DNA of 64,000 bases from Gymnopus androsaceus JB14 (GCA_009733575.1 ML769386.1:410227-474226); one strand, 5' to 3'. Numbered from the stretch's first letter, positions 26,110 to 37,264 are shown. Made by a program: numbers and translations. Notes: generated by a model from the sequence alone, not told the origin.

Positions 26110-26379
26110 ATGTCTTACTTCACCTCTCCCTCTAACGAGTCCTCTTTTGGCTCTAGCAGCATCTTCACATCCACATTCACTCCCAGCTACGCTACGCCTT
26201 TTGGGCTATTCATCCCCGCTGCACAATCTCCACGAGAAGTGCACGAAACCTACGAGCAGCTGAATCTCAGCTTCGGCTTCGGTTCCAGGTCAAACAGTGG
26301 TATCCTCTGTCCTAGTAATGGCCGGAAGAAGACCACTTCGGGGCTGGGATTGAAGAAACTGTGGAAGGGATTCTCATAA
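26110..26379 (+). CDS. Small 89-codon ORF, copy 1 (divergent from F-box gene)
   Basis: The frame opens MSYFTSPSNESSFGSS and ends KKLWKGFS. It is Ser/Thr/Phe-rich, has a basic C-terminus (GLGLKKLWKGF), and shows no signal peptide or membrane helix. A copy of identical length lies at 29483. The two differ at eight bases, three silent and five replacing residues, with no gaps. A TATA-like tatagtatataac lies about 100 bases upstream in both copies. I recognise no family; it may be a real short gene or a chance frame in a recent duplication. Confidence 0.5.
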   Translation: MSYFTSPSNESSFGSSSIFTSTFTPSYATPFGLFIPAAQSPREVHETYEQLNLSFGFGSRSNSGILCPSNGRKKTTSGLGLKKLWKGFS

Positions 26380-26604
26380 ACGCAACAAACGCGTTTAGTT
26401 CATCGATATATTCGCTCTGACATCTTTCCGCGACATCGAGCCACCTACATCCTAGTTCCATCTCTGGGACATCACCTCACATTAAGGGAATCCGAAGGAT
26501 GCATATTGGATGCATATGTATCAGAGCTTCGACAGCTCTGTACTTTACTCCAACAGACTCACTCACACTCTCGTTCGGATGGTCCGAGCTTCCGTTACCG
26601 TACA

Positions 26605-26995
26605 CTAGATTTAGATGAGAGAGTGAGGAGAACTGCGGGGAAAACCTTGACCATGTCGTTCCATTGCAGACCGATGGGCAGTTTTTCAGACAAGTAGCTT
26701 CGCACAAAAGTGTTGCGGATGTGCCATAACTCACCACTATGGTTAGATAACCCTGAGCAGTAAACGAATCATATTTATTGGAATAGCGAACAAGGGTATT
26801 GTACATTGGATTACATAGATCAGAAATAATTGCCTAGTTTGTTTGCAATGAGAGTCGGAGAACTGTATCGCTCTGAGATCGTTCCGACGGCGCTGCGACA
26901 TTGAGCCAGCGAGGGATTAGGATACATTCTGCTCGTAGCCTGTACATAGTGCTATGAATTAAAGATACGAGAATGCTGTAGATCATGCATCTCAA
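26605..26995 (+). pseudogene. RIB1 3'-end relic with stub of ureF
   Basis: Bases about 26645-26770 match the RIB1 C-terminus (DHVAPLQTD, then WLDNPEQ and the stop), with about 60 internal bases deleted. The RIB1 3' flank and the last codons of ureF (minus strand; ttaaagatacgagaatgctg) follow up to about 26985. The sequence then jumps to what lies beyond ureF in the source. It marks the start of the second duplicated unit. Confidence 0.8.
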
Positions 26996-27168
26996 CGCCG
27001 AAGCAGACACAAAGTATACCTTAGAGAACTACCTGCTTACAATTCATGAGACGCAATGGCTCCATTTTCAGCGAATCGCAAGCAGGAAAAACAAAACTTG
27101 AAGATCATGTCAGTGCACAGTAGATAGTACAACTGAGGTAAAATGAAAGCTGTATGTAACGAAATACA

Positions 27169-29022
27169 CTATTCACATATTCTGATTACTTCCACGTCCA
27201 TCCCTTCGTGTCTGAACGGCTCCAGATTTCTCTGCAGCATTTTAAAGCTAACTCGATCGATCTTTGGAGCTGCATGGATGCGTAGCCTTTGCAAACATAC
27301 GCAGGCTTCAGCGCCGGTGCCATCATAAGTCTGAGGATATCGGAAATTATCAAGCCTCCATCTCGAACGAACGAGCTTGAGCAGTAATTCTGAGTGGGGG
27401 CGGAATCCAATCACTAGCGTGAGATCCTTCAGTTGCGGGAGTAAACATTGTCCTTCAGGAACTGTGATATCATCTTCTCCATCCGAGTCCTCTTCAGATA
27501 CAGAATACGATATAGAAGCATCGCTATCTGAGTTCTCGTCCGTCGAGCTACTTCCATCACTATGAGGTTTGTCTCCATCCTCATTTGTGTCACCACAGTG
27601 ATTTTCGAGATCTTTTCTACTTTTTCCTTGGCGACTTTCCGTCTGTGCATCTCGCTCGCCAGGGGCAACCAAGGACTTCAGAACCAGATAAAGACTCCTA
27701 GAACGTACAAACGGTTCCTTTATTTCCAAAGTCATGACGGAAGGCACGCTGAGGAAAAGTCGAAGCAGTTCAGCGGAGACAAAGGGAATGAAGTGTATGG
27801 TAAGATGGGTCAACCGGCTGTGGCTCCGCTCGAGCATAGAGCACAACGATGCAACCTGATCGTTTTGGGACTCGATGACCCGCCACTTTGGTCCCAATAA
27901 TTCCAGGTGAGTAAGTTCTGGAAAAGCCACACTGTCGAAAATTTTGGGTAGAGCATGGTGACCAGGACCTCCAAATGCGACTGTGAGCTTTGCTGTATTG
28001 CATCTAATGTTTGCTAGTGCTGTTACTTCCTCCCCCCCCTCCAAGAGTTCCCGCAACACGAGCACCTGGATGTTTGGACAGCAACGAATAAGCTGAGAGG
28101 TCTGATTGGGAGACAGGCATGTCAAGTTGAGATATGCGACCATCAATCGAGGGTATTCCAGATCTAGTGCTACGCTATGCAATGTCAGAGATCGAAGATC
28201 TGGGCAATCCAGAGGGAATGATAACATAGTCTTGATCGGACCCTCAAGATTGAGAGACGCTAATCCAGGGAGGCTCCGTCTGCTGTCAATTAATGACTGC
28301 AAAATCTTCTTGATTATCGAGCACTCCACGACATCAATAGCGACATGGCGCCAGCGATTGGTGCTTTCGACAGTAGTTAAAGAGGCAAGGAGGTGAACGG
28401 GCATAGAGGTATAGTAAGCATCGATTTCGATGTCAATGGGATGCGAACGTGAGCGCGCGAGAAACAAGTCGACGAGAGAGGAAGTGGAGGGGCTGTCCAA
28501 TGAACAAATTGCAAAAGAGGACCACAGTGCGGGCATTGTAGTGACCAGTCCGTACCATCTGATACAGACGCAACTGAGGATGAGAGTCGGCAGTCGTCTC
28601 AAATCAGCCGTGTGTATCCGATTGGCACCTATATCACCACAACAGAGGTACTGGAAGATTTCACCAAGCATTTCCTGAGGAAGCTTGTGAATAGGAGACA
28701 TTATACAGCTGATACCTGCCATATACGCCTCAAGAAGTTCCTTTTGGGCCTCTATTTCTCTGGACAAATCCTGTAATCGACGAAGCTCCGACTGACAACG
28801 ATCCAAGTCTGTCTGCGCATTATCCAGTAGTTTGGAGTATACCGCACGTTCCAACCCATCAGGAGAGTATCCAGAGCGCATACGATGTATAGTTTCGTCG
28901 TACTTGAGCTCATGCAAGTCCAGTTGGAAAGAATCGCCACACTTTGCGCACAAACGTGCCGAGACGTGTTCTTTAGGCCAAACGCACCGAGAAATAGATT
29001 CTGGGTAAAATTTTATATGCAT
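27169..29022 (-). CDS. F-box protein, copy 2 of tandem pair
   Basis: The 617-codon frame starts at ATG 29022 (MHIKFYPESISRCVWPKE). The order matches copy 1: RLCAKCGDSFQLDL, a coiled coil (DRCQSELRRLQDLSREIEA), the F-box (SPIHKLPQEMLGEIFQYLCC), a leucine-rich middle, an acidic block and PEGQCLLPQLKDLTL, ending VIRICE-stop. Compared with copy 1 the upstream ATG is present, but a small insertion brings TGA into that frame and the copy-1 splice donor is changed. This copy therefore probably starts at the later ATG. Substitutions cluster in the leucine-rich part, consistent with divergence in the target-binding surface. Predicted role: SCF adaptor. Confidence 0.8.
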   Translation of the reverse strand: MHIKFYPESISRCVWPKEHVSARLCAKCGDSFQLDLHELKYDETIHRMRSGYSPDGLERAVYSKLLDNAQTDLDRCQSELRRLQDLSREIEAQKELLEAYMAGISCIMSPIHKLPQEMLGEIFQYLCCGDIGANRIHTADLRRLPTLILSCVCIRWYGLVTTMPALWSSFAICSLDSPSTSSLVDLFLARSRSHPIDIEIDAYYTSMPVHLLASLTTVESTNRWRHVAIDVVECSIIKKILQSLIDSRRSLPGLASLNLEGPIKTMLSFPLDCPDLRSLTLHSVALDLEYPRLMVAYLNLTCLSPNQTSQLIRCCPNIQVLVLRELLEGGEEVTALANIRCNTAKLTVAFGGPGHHALPKIFDSVAFPELTHLELLGPKWRVIESQNDQVASLCSMLERSHSRLTHLTIHFIPFVSAELLRLFLSVPSVMTLEIKEPFVRSRSLYLVLKSLVAPGERDAQTESRQGKSRKDLENHCGDTNEDGDKPHSDGSSSTDENSDSDASISYSVSEEDSDGEDDITVPEGQCLLPQLKDLTLVIGFRPHSELLLKLVRSRWRLDNFRYPQTYDGTGAEACVCLQRLRIHAAPKIDRVSFKMLQRNLEPFRHEGMDVEVIRICE

Positions 29023-29105
29023 TCAGCATGAATAAAGGGAAGATTTAGAGAGCGTTGAACTTGCCATCGAAGTAAGCCATGACTCTTGCGGAAAACAGCT
29101 GAATT

Positions 29106-29135
29106 CAAGCGCCGGCTCGTGCTTTCCGGCGCTTA
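29106..29135. promoter_or_regulatory. Conserved GC-rich palindrome upstream of F-box copy 2
   Basis: The arms are the same as at 25743-25770, while the loop differs (ctcgtgcttt against ctcatgcctt). The arms are kept although the surroundings have drifted. Confidence 0.45.
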
Positions 29136-29482
29136 ACTCTTCTCATTATCTTCGTCCACCATTATGCTCTCACTCATTATTCCCTCTTCAGGATATTTTC
29201 ACAGAATTGGCCCTGTACGTTGCTATGAAACTCCCGTCGTCAAGCTCAAACCAAACTGTCGCAAAGTAACGCAAGAAACTAGAATGCGAAATTTCCTTTC
29301 CTGGTAATTTTTGTCAAGTAAAGTGTCAAGAAGTAGCAACGATTTAGTTGGAAATGGACAACCAATTCACCTTCCCAGGTATAGTATATAACATCAGGAA
29401 ATTCGATTGATGGACTCCAGCAAAACCAAAGCCGTACACGCATACGCATACTCATCGCTATCATCATCATCTACCGACTACG

Positions 29483-29752
29483 ATGTCTTACTTTACCTCT
29501 CCCTCCAACGAGTCCTCTTTTGGCTCTAGCGGCATCTTCACATCCACATCCACTCCCAGCCACGCTACCCCTTTTGGGCTATTCATCCCCGCTGCACAAT
29601 CTCCACGAGAAGTGCACGAAACCTACGAGCAGCTGAATCTCAGCTTCGGCTTCGGTTCCAGGTCAAACAGTGGTATCCTCCGTCCTAGTAATGGCCAGAA
29701 GAAGACCACTTCGGGGCTGGGATTGAAGAAACTGTGGAAGGGATTCTCATAA
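29483..29752 (+). CDS. Small 89-codon ORF, copy 2
   Basis: Same length and same start and stop as the ORF at 26110. Five residues differ (for example Ser to Gly, Tyr to His, Cys to Arg), and the basic end GLGLKKLWKGFS is unchanged. It is divergently placed about 460 bases from the start of F-box copy 2. Function unknown. Confidence 0.5.
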   Translation: MSYFTSPSNESSFGSSGIFTSTSTPSHATPFGLFIPAAQSPREVHETYEQLNLSFGFGSRSNSGILRPSNGQKKTTSGLGLKKLWKGFS

Positions 29753-30004
29753 ACGCAACGGACGCGTTTGGTTCATCGATATATTCGCTCTGACATCGTT
29801 CCGCGACATCGAGCCACCTACATCCTAGTTCCATCTCTGGGACATCACCTCACAATGAGGGAATCCGAAGGATGCATATTGGATCATATGTATCAGAGCT
29901 TCGACAGCTCTGTACTTTACTCCAACAGACTCACTCACACTCTCGGTTCGGATGGTCCGAGCTTCCGTTACAGTACACTGGATTTGGCTGAGAGAGAGCG
30001 GGGA

Positions 30005-30200
30005 AACTGCAGGGAAAACCTTGACCATGTCGTTCCATTGCAGACTGATGGGCGACAAGTAGATTCACACAAAAGTGGATATCCTACCGCCATGGTTAGA
30101 TAACCCAGAGCGTAAACAAACTGTAATGAATAGTGAAGCGTAAACGTAATGGATTACATGGATCAAAAAACAATTGCTTTCAAACGACCAGTTTACAACG
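30005..30200 (+). pseudogene. Second RIB1 3'-end relic
   Basis: The end of the GTP cyclohydrolase II gene is recognisable (ttgaccatgtcgttccattg to gttagataacccagag and the flank). More of it has been deleted than in the relic at 26.6 kb, and one base of the final codons is lost. It marks the right boundary of the tandem duplication. Confidence 0.75.
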
Positions 30201-30234
30201 ATAATACTGCATTTCTCGACACAAGATAGGCCAA

Positions 30235-31159
30235 CTATTCCTCGGGAGTGCCTCGGAGTTCCGCCGTACTCAGCATCTCGAAAAAGTGGCGGCTTGACCA
30301 GCTATACGCCTCATCCTCATCCGCATTCAGAAGATAAAACGCCGTTTCCGTCTTCATAGTCATAACCGACACGACCTTGAAAGCTTCTTTCTCCCCCGTC
30401 TCATCGGAAACGAAGAACTGGTTCATAGTCTGTTCTGGATCCTGCTTCCATGCTGCAATTTGTTCCGGAGTTACATTTTGAGCAGTGGATGGAAAGTCGT
30501 CCCAGGAAAACATCTCAGAATCAGCTACCGCCATCATGGGAGGGTAGTCGACAGAGTCGGGCTCCATCTCACGCGGTACAGGTGCGGGATTGAGTTTGGT
30601 GAGCTCTGCGACAAGCAGAGGATGAAGTTCACCCGTCACGGAGATACCAAGAAGAGCTTTTGGGTCTACAACAAGCGGATTCGCTTTTCTAGATGGTAAA
30701 TCTAGTCAGACAAGTAAGGAATGCGAGTGGCAACGTACTCGAGTTCAGTTCTGAGCTCAATAGCCCGCATATAAACGTCATGAGGTAGAGTTTGTGGCAG
30801 CAACCGACAAAGTAACATGGCAGACGTGTAAGCGTGAATGTGTCTGGAAATTCAAGGTGAATGCCAGACTTCTATCAGATTATATCGTATATCAAAACAT
30901 ACTCGAGTAGATTTTCGCAAGGCTTTGCAAGGGTTTTCTCGCAATCTGCTACGCAGGTGTCTCGATCCTCAGGAGCAGGTAAAGAGGCGGAGTTTGGGTT
31001 GAGTTTTAGGTACTCGACATACGCTTCGGCATATTTGTTTGGATCCTGTCGAAAAATAGTAGCATGTTCTTCAATGTCGCGATTGTACTTGAATAGTTTC
31101 TCAGCCATCGCTTTAGCAGTGAGCTCCTGTTCAGGAGTCAAAGTGGATTGAGCGGGCAT
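30235..31159 (-). CDS. Conserved hypothetical protein
   Basis: Three exons join without any frame problem. Exon 1 begins MPAQSTLTPEQELTAKAMAE and ends CENLLE. Exon 2 reads HIHAYTSAMLLCRLLP to ELRTELE. Exon 3 begins KANPLVVDPKALLGIS and ends ELRGTPEE. The protein of about 260 residues is acidic and mostly helical, with a central SWDDFPSTAQNVTPEQIAAW and no signal peptide or membrane helix. The style is that of a basidiomycete-specific family; I do not recognise a function. It is divergent from the GH17 gene. Confidence 0.7.
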
Positions 31160-31499
31160 GATGAGATTAGAGCGATTTTTTTTCAGTGGCTTTCGGTCTC
31201 TGAGACTCGAAGTACAGACAAAGAGAGAAAGGGGTGGGAAAATAATGACTCAGGAGTTGAAAGCTGACGCCACAGAGAAGATCGACTTTCAATTCAAACC
31301 GCGAGCTTCAACGTCGACGCGTCAACGCTTTGGATTTTTATACATAGTGAAAACCAATGATTACAGGATGACAAGTACTCGCTCAGTGTTATCCAGAAGG
31401 GCACTTTTAAAGCCAGAATAATAGTTTTGGGCTTGGCGTTTTAAGCTTAAAGTGCTTGCCAAGATACCTGTCCAACAATACAACCACGTAGGCACCAGC
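31160..31499. promoter_or_regulatory. Divergent promoter region (hypothetical gene / GH17)
   Basis: 340 bases separate two divergent start codons. No clear TATA box or repeats are seen beyond T-rich tracts. Confidence 0.35.
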
Positions 31500-33176
31500 A
31501 TGTCCTCTGCAGTCGAAAAAAGTCGAGCTCGCTCTCAGCGCTCCAAATGGATTGTACGTTCCAGTTGTTTACCAGGTCTCCTCAGCTCATGTTGAACTCG
31601 CTTAGATTATCGGCTCTGTTATTGGTTTATTGGGACTAATCGCCATTGGCGTTGGCGTTGGTGTCGGCGTCAGCAAGCACAGTTCCAGCAGCGCTGCGAG
31701 TAAGACTACTAGTGGCGCCAATACTAGTGGTGATACTAGCGGTGATACTAGTGGTGATCCCAGCACTTTCGCCAAGGATCCCAACCTTCATCAGTCTTTC
31801 TATGCTCTGGCGTATACTCCTTCCGGCTCGCAACTGCCTAACTGCACAAACAACCTTGGAGGACGTTATAAAGGACATTCAAGTTTGTTCGCCGGCCAGT
31901 TCTGTCATATCGCCATGCTTAATTTTTCTTTTCGTAGATCATGTCTCAGCTAACGAAGCGCGTTAGGTTGTACGGTGCCGACTGTAATCAATCTGCGCTT
32001 GTGGTACGTATTAACCTTATTTTTGTACACCTTTCATTTACATAGCTTTTAGCTCGAGGCCATCAAGCAAACGAAAGTTGATATGGAAGTCTTCCTCGGC
32101 AACTATCCCACTCCCGACGACGCTACTGCCTACACGAGACAACGCGACGAGATTAAAGCTGCTATCCAGGTCAATACTATGTGACGAGTTCTTCACGGAG
32201 CTTCGCTAACCCATTCAATAGACATATGGCACGGACCACATAGCTGGCATAACTGTAGGAAACGAGTTCATGCTAAAGTGAGCCCATCTTTGAAACAGTT
32301 CCGCTCGTCCTTCAATGTCCTGTTCACAGTTACCTCAATGCACATGGAGCAACCGACCCAAACAGCGCTATCGGAGACCAAGGTGCATCTATTCTCATTG
32401 CGGACATAAGCCGACACTCGCTCCATGTTATCGGGCTTGGAATTGTCGAAGACTATCCCTGTCGGCAACTCGGATGCTGGGAGCTACTTCAACACGAAAG
32501 TATTGGAAGCTTCGGACTATGGCGTAAGCTTCCTGCGTATGTATTCCTGTTTCAACATTGACTCCTTGTTAGATGGCCAACGTGCATCCTTGGTTCGCAA
32601 ACGTAACCGTTCAAGAGGCCGCTGGATGGACTGCTGAATTCTTCGAAGAAACCAATATTCAACCTGCTGCTCTACTCAGCAATAATGTTTGTCCATCAAT
32701 TACTAGTATATCCTTGAAACATTGACAGTTCTGCGTAGCCTAAAATGTACATCGCTGAGACTGGCTGGCCTTCGGTTTGTTATGTTCCTTCCACTATGGA
32801 GTGAAACGCGTACTTATCGTTCTTAAGCAATCATCGGATGCTGGAAACGCCAACAATGGCGCCTCGGATGCCTCAGAAGCTAACCTTCAGATTTTCCTCG
32901 ACACCTTTGTTTGTCAAGCGAATCAAAACGGAACGGGCTACTTTTATTTCGAGGTGTGTGTTCAGACCCAATTTTTTTTTCTTTCCGGTGCTGAGTGCCT
33001 GTAGTTCCTCGATGAACCATGGAAAGACGCACAATTTGGTGGCGTTGAAGGCTGGTGGGGTCTTTTCCATTCCAAGTACGTCGTGTGTAGATGATTAAAC
33101 CTTTTATTCATACTCATTTTCTCACCGTAGTCGAACACTGAAGAACATCAACCTCCCCAACTGTACTAGCTCTTGA
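31500..33176 (+). CDS. Membrane-anchored GH17 glucan beta-1,3-glucosidase (two apparent frameshifts)
   Basis: This GH17 enzyme probably acts on cell-wall beta-1,3-glucan. A short basic cytosolic start (SRARSQRSKW) leads into one membrane helix (about residues 18-38), so it is a type II membrane protein. A Ser/Thr/Gly linker with repeated TSGD follows. The catalytic domain shows RLYGADCNQSALVLEAIKQT, GITVGNEFMLNYLN (acid/base Glu), ANVHPWFANVTV, MYIAETGWPS (nucleophile Glu) and ANLQIFLDTFVCQANQNGTG. It ends KNINLPNCTSS. Extra single bases near 31855 (before EDVIKDIQ) and 32412 (before DTRSMLSGLEL) interrupt an otherwise complete protein. Confidence 0.85.
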
Positions 33177-33545
33177 TCGCTTGTACTCTAAACTACTGCA
33201 CACCAACTGTTTCTTCCTCTCCTTACTACTTATAGCAATGGACTTCTTGGATATAGACATTGCATTTATCAACGCTACACCTGCACTGCACTCTCGTTTT
33301 GTTCCTGTTCTGTATTGGTTCTGTATTTACATTCATATGGGCAATATTTTGTACACTTGCCGCGTAATACCGTAATACTAATAGCGCTTAATGAACTTGA
33401 AGCGCTCAAACTCAAACGCAATTCACACACACAGCGTGCTCTTGTCTCCCGACTCAGAACACAAGAAAATTCTGCATTTATTGCACCAATCAGCTCTTAA
33501 GCGCGCCCTTTAATTCACGCCCTTCGGTCGCGCTAATTCACTACT
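33177..33545. other. Intergenic region between GH17 and VPS17
   Basis: 370 bases with polypyrimidine-rich stretches. Presumably it holds the GH17 terminator region and the VPS17 promoter. No gene is seen. Confidence 0.35.
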
Positions 33546-35804
33546 ATGTTTGATCCTTTGAGCTCAAATAACTCACCTTGGGGCGGTTCTGATGAACCAA
33601 CTCCTCCATGGCCAACTACACCTCATTCTCCCAATGCTCCTATACCGAACCTTCGACGAGCTTCTACGCCTGTACCGCCTGCTCCAGAAAAAGGTCCTGC
33701 TCCAGGTTTATACGGAAAAGAACCTCAAATCTACGGCCAGCCTGAATCTGGTCTGATTTCACCAAGAGACACGGTGGGATCTAATGGGACCAACTACGAG
33801 AAACCTGAGCCGTATCTTCGGGTGAAAATTACTGGGCTGGATAGGAACAGAAGAGACATTTTGATTAAACTGGATGCTCAGGTCGCTATGACTTTCTCAA
33901 ATTCCAGTTGACAATTACTAACATTGATGTCTAGACAAACTTGTCCAACTTTACTGGCACTACTTATCGCAACGTATCTCGGTCATACGTTGAATTCCAA
34001 CAATTTTACGAGTCCATCGTACACAGCAACCCACAGACCATTATACCCGCACTTCCGCTGGCACAGACTTCCGCTCCGACAGACGAGGAAGATGATCGTC
34101 TCGTCAGAATCATGCTGCAGAGATGGTTCACTAGGGTATGCGAGGATCCGATTATGATTCATGATGAAGACTTGCGTTCCTTCATCGAAAGCGATTTCGG
34201 GTACCAGCCTACTCCACGCCCTCGCCGTAAGGCCTCTTCTGGATTTGGGATCATGCGTCGAGGCGTTCCAGATGAGGATGAAGAGCTGCAAAGGGCACGA
34301 TTCGAACTGACGAAACTGGAAGGGCAATTTTTTGATACTGCCAAGGCAGTGGACAAACTTTCCCTTACGCGCAAAAGTAAGAGCTGATGTTTGGCTTGAA
34401 CTTGACAGCAATCTGACAGTGACAAAAATAGCACTTGCAACTGCTCATTTGGACATGGGCAATAAACTCTTCAATGTCGCCACGACCGAAGCGCATCCAC
34501 CACTAGGGAACGCTTTCCGAAAAATAGGCAGGACTTGGCATAGTCTTGCTGATCTCGACCAGGCCCAGGCTATCAGTGAATGTGTCATTCTTGGTGATTC
34601 GTTAGGTTACCAAGGATTAAACGCACGATCAGCGAAGGAGACTCTGCAGATGAGGACTGGTGTGCTGGAAGAGTATCAGGCAGCAGTGAAAACTACGATT
34701 TCGAAGCGAAGGCAAATTGAGCGTCTCAAAGCTAGCTCTAATATTCGACCTGAAAGGGTAGATGAAGCCCTTGAAGAGATCGAAGAGGTACGCTGTTCGT
34801 TTTCGGAAACCTTGGACTCGCATTGATTTATTTAATAGGCGAATAAATATGAGCAAGTGCTTGCTAAACGAGCAGAGGGCATTTCACAAAACCTGCATCG
34901 CGCTCTCGAAACTCACAATAATCATGCTAATGACGACGTCACTACAGCTTTGATTGAGCATGCTCGTTCGTCCATAATGTACGAAAGGCAGCTTCTTCGC
35001 GAGCTAGAGGCACTTAGGAGTGACGTTGCCAACGCGGCCAACAAGGTTGCGCCTTCATCCACCACTGTACCGCAGCCGAAAGTTATACTTCCTCTCGAGG
35101 AGCCCAAGCGCCCTCTTCCTCCCTCTGAACCCAATACTCTCGCGAATGGTTATCAACAACGCACACCTCCTAGAATGCAGACTCCGCCTCAAGGTAGAGC
35201 GGTGCCTCCTTCAACTCTTAATACCCAGAACAAGAGTGATCCGTTATCATCAGCTCCCAGAGTGCCTTCATTGCAGCCACAGATATCTCCATCTCCATCT
35301 CTCGCCAGTCGTGGATCCGTATCTGCTTCCTCTTCCTTCGCCTCTCGTCAAGGGCAATTTTCTCCATCTGTGCCACCTTCACCTAGGCAGCCGCTTCCGC
35401 CCACCCAGTCACCCGGTGCTGGTCCTTCCACTCCATCGTCGGATAGAACGACGTTTTCCGGCACTAGAACACCTGTCGAAGATGGGCCGCCGCTTGGCGG
35501 TCGATTCGTTGATGGGACCAGATCCATGTTTATCAACCCTTCCTCCCCATTAGCACCAGCTTCTCCAGCCTCTTCGTCATTCAATCGCGGTGGCGGGGAT
35601 CCCTTGATGGGCAGCGTACCTGTACGGCCATCCAGCGCGCTTGATGGTAGTCGAAAGGGTGTGAACGGGAACCCACTTCAGAACGATCTTGACCCGCTTG
35701 GTCTGAGCAAGCCGACGTATATGACAGGCTCTGTTCGTGTTCAACCTAACAGGCCGAGATTGGACGCGAAGGAGGCAGCGAGCAAATTGGCGAACATGTT
35801 TTAG
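33546..35804 (+). CDS. VPS17: VPS17-like retromer sorting nexin (PX-BAR)
   Basis: Vps17 pairs with Vps5 to form the membrane-bending half of retromer, recycling cargo from endosomes to the Golgi. Exon 1 holds a Pro-rich N-terminus and the start of the PX domain (YLRVKITGLDRNRRDILIKL). Exon 2 continues it (NLSNFTGTTYRNVSRSYVEF, EEDDRLVRIMLQRWF, DLRSFIESDFGYQP). The BAR region includes DMGNKLFNVATTE, GRTWHSLADLDQAQA, RTGVLEEYQAAVKTTISKRR and LIEHARSSIMYERQLLREL. A long Ser/Pro-rich tail ends ASKLANMF. Introns near 33890-33935, 34377-34431 and 34788-34840 all keep the frame. The gene is intact. Confidence 0.88.
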
Positions 35805-35983
35805 TGGAGTTGAGATTTCTTACGTTCTTTATCTTACTTTACTGGACGGAATAAAGTTCTTTTAATTTAAATATCATTCATACCTGCGGGGTATCTTCAG
35901 AAGTTAACACTGTGATCATGAAGGCAAGGCCAAACGCGAGTATATTTCTTCCCAAGACAGAGCCAAAAAAAAAAAAAAAAAGA

Positions 35984-37264
35984 CTACCAATTGGCAAGTG
36001 AAAGAGGCACACTTTCCACCTCCTGTTCGTACTCGATCTCCACCCTTGTTCCTTCTGCAATAGTTTAGTTTATCTGGGTCAACGTGTACAGCACAAAAAA
36101 CTCACTTTTTGGTCGCTTTTCTGGCCGTTTCTTGGGGAGTTTTGGTTCTGGAGCTTTCCTCTTCCCCAGTGTTGAAGGTTTCGGACCAGCATTCTCTTCG
36201 TTCGAGTCTCCATCTGCTTCTTCATCATCTTCGCCTGCACCCTCTGAGCCATTATCCTATATAAGCGTTAGCTTCAGGCAGCCTGCAAAGTAACGAGAAA
36301 CGTACCGCAATATCTTCCAGATCACTCAAGCCATCATCTTCGTCATCTTCGTCTCCACTTACGTCGCTCACAAACTCTCTGGTACCCCAATCGTCCATTT
36401 CCTCTTCCAGCTCCTCTTCCAACTCCTCATCGGTCTCATCGTCCACCATATCAAGATCAGCTTCAGCTATGCCCTTGCCCTTGTTTCCCTTCTCGCGATC
36501 CAAGAGCGCTTGCCATACGCTCTCATTGACGTTCAGAGGCGCATCGCCGTAGGCTTTTGATTTTAGTCGCTCGATAAGTTCTTTTTCAATAGACTTTTCG
36601 AGATGTGCGGCAGAGAGAGCCTTGCGTTCTCGAACGGCCTCCCGTCTATCTTGTTTCTTCTTCACGCCTACGAGTTTCGGTCTAAAATTTTGTGAGCATG
36701 GGATCTTTGAAGGGTACATCAGACGCACTCTTGTCGTAACTGAAGACGACGCATCTTGATGAGATATTGTGTGATTTTGGTGACTCGTTGCTTGCACTTG
36801 TGAATCGTAAAGTTTGGCCAATGTATCAGCTCATTGTCAATCTGTGGAAATATAAGTTGAACGATGTGAAAAAGAACGTATTTGCAACACACTTGTTCCA
36901 GAGCTTTCGTGTAGTTGTTTGACAACTTTATCTTCTCCCACATATGTGCAGGGGAATGTGCTCGTTCTATAGTCTTGACGTACAGATATAACACTCCTGC
37001 TGGAAGGTTAACTATCCGCGCTTTAAAAGAAGAGAAATCTACCTTCGTGTTCCCTAATGGTCGCATATCTAGAGTTTGCCAGAGGACATGACTGCCGATT
37101 GCAAAGACCAGTTACATTGTACTCATTGCGACAGAAATTTTGAGTGGTGGTTCTGTACGCCAATAAGAGGAATGCAAAATTTAGAAGATTTCATTCTCTT
37201 ACTTGACTTTGTAGGAGCAAAACTGGTGATTTATGACAGACCATATAACATCGTCGCTTTGCAT
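35984..37264 (-). CDS. MAK16: MAK16, 60S ribosome biogenesis factor
   Basis: Mak16 is a nucleolar protein needed for pre-60S assembly. Exon 1 ([21 protein letters not shown]) and exon 2 ([34 protein letters not shown]) carry the conserved cysteines that bind an iron-sulfur cluster. Next come [40 protein letters not shown] and [20 protein letters not shown]. An acidic run and a basic [10 protein letters not shown] patch follow, and the end is SVPLSLANW. Seven exons join in frame with no errors. A run of about 17 A residues lies just past the stop (35965-35981). Converges with VPS17. Confidence 0.92.

Noticed and set aside
35965..35981. Poly-A run as the tail of a retroposed copy
   Set aside because: It sits directly past the MAK16 stop, MAK16 has normal introns, and no retrocopy features or target duplications are seen. 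It is more likely a simple homopolymer in the 3' flank.
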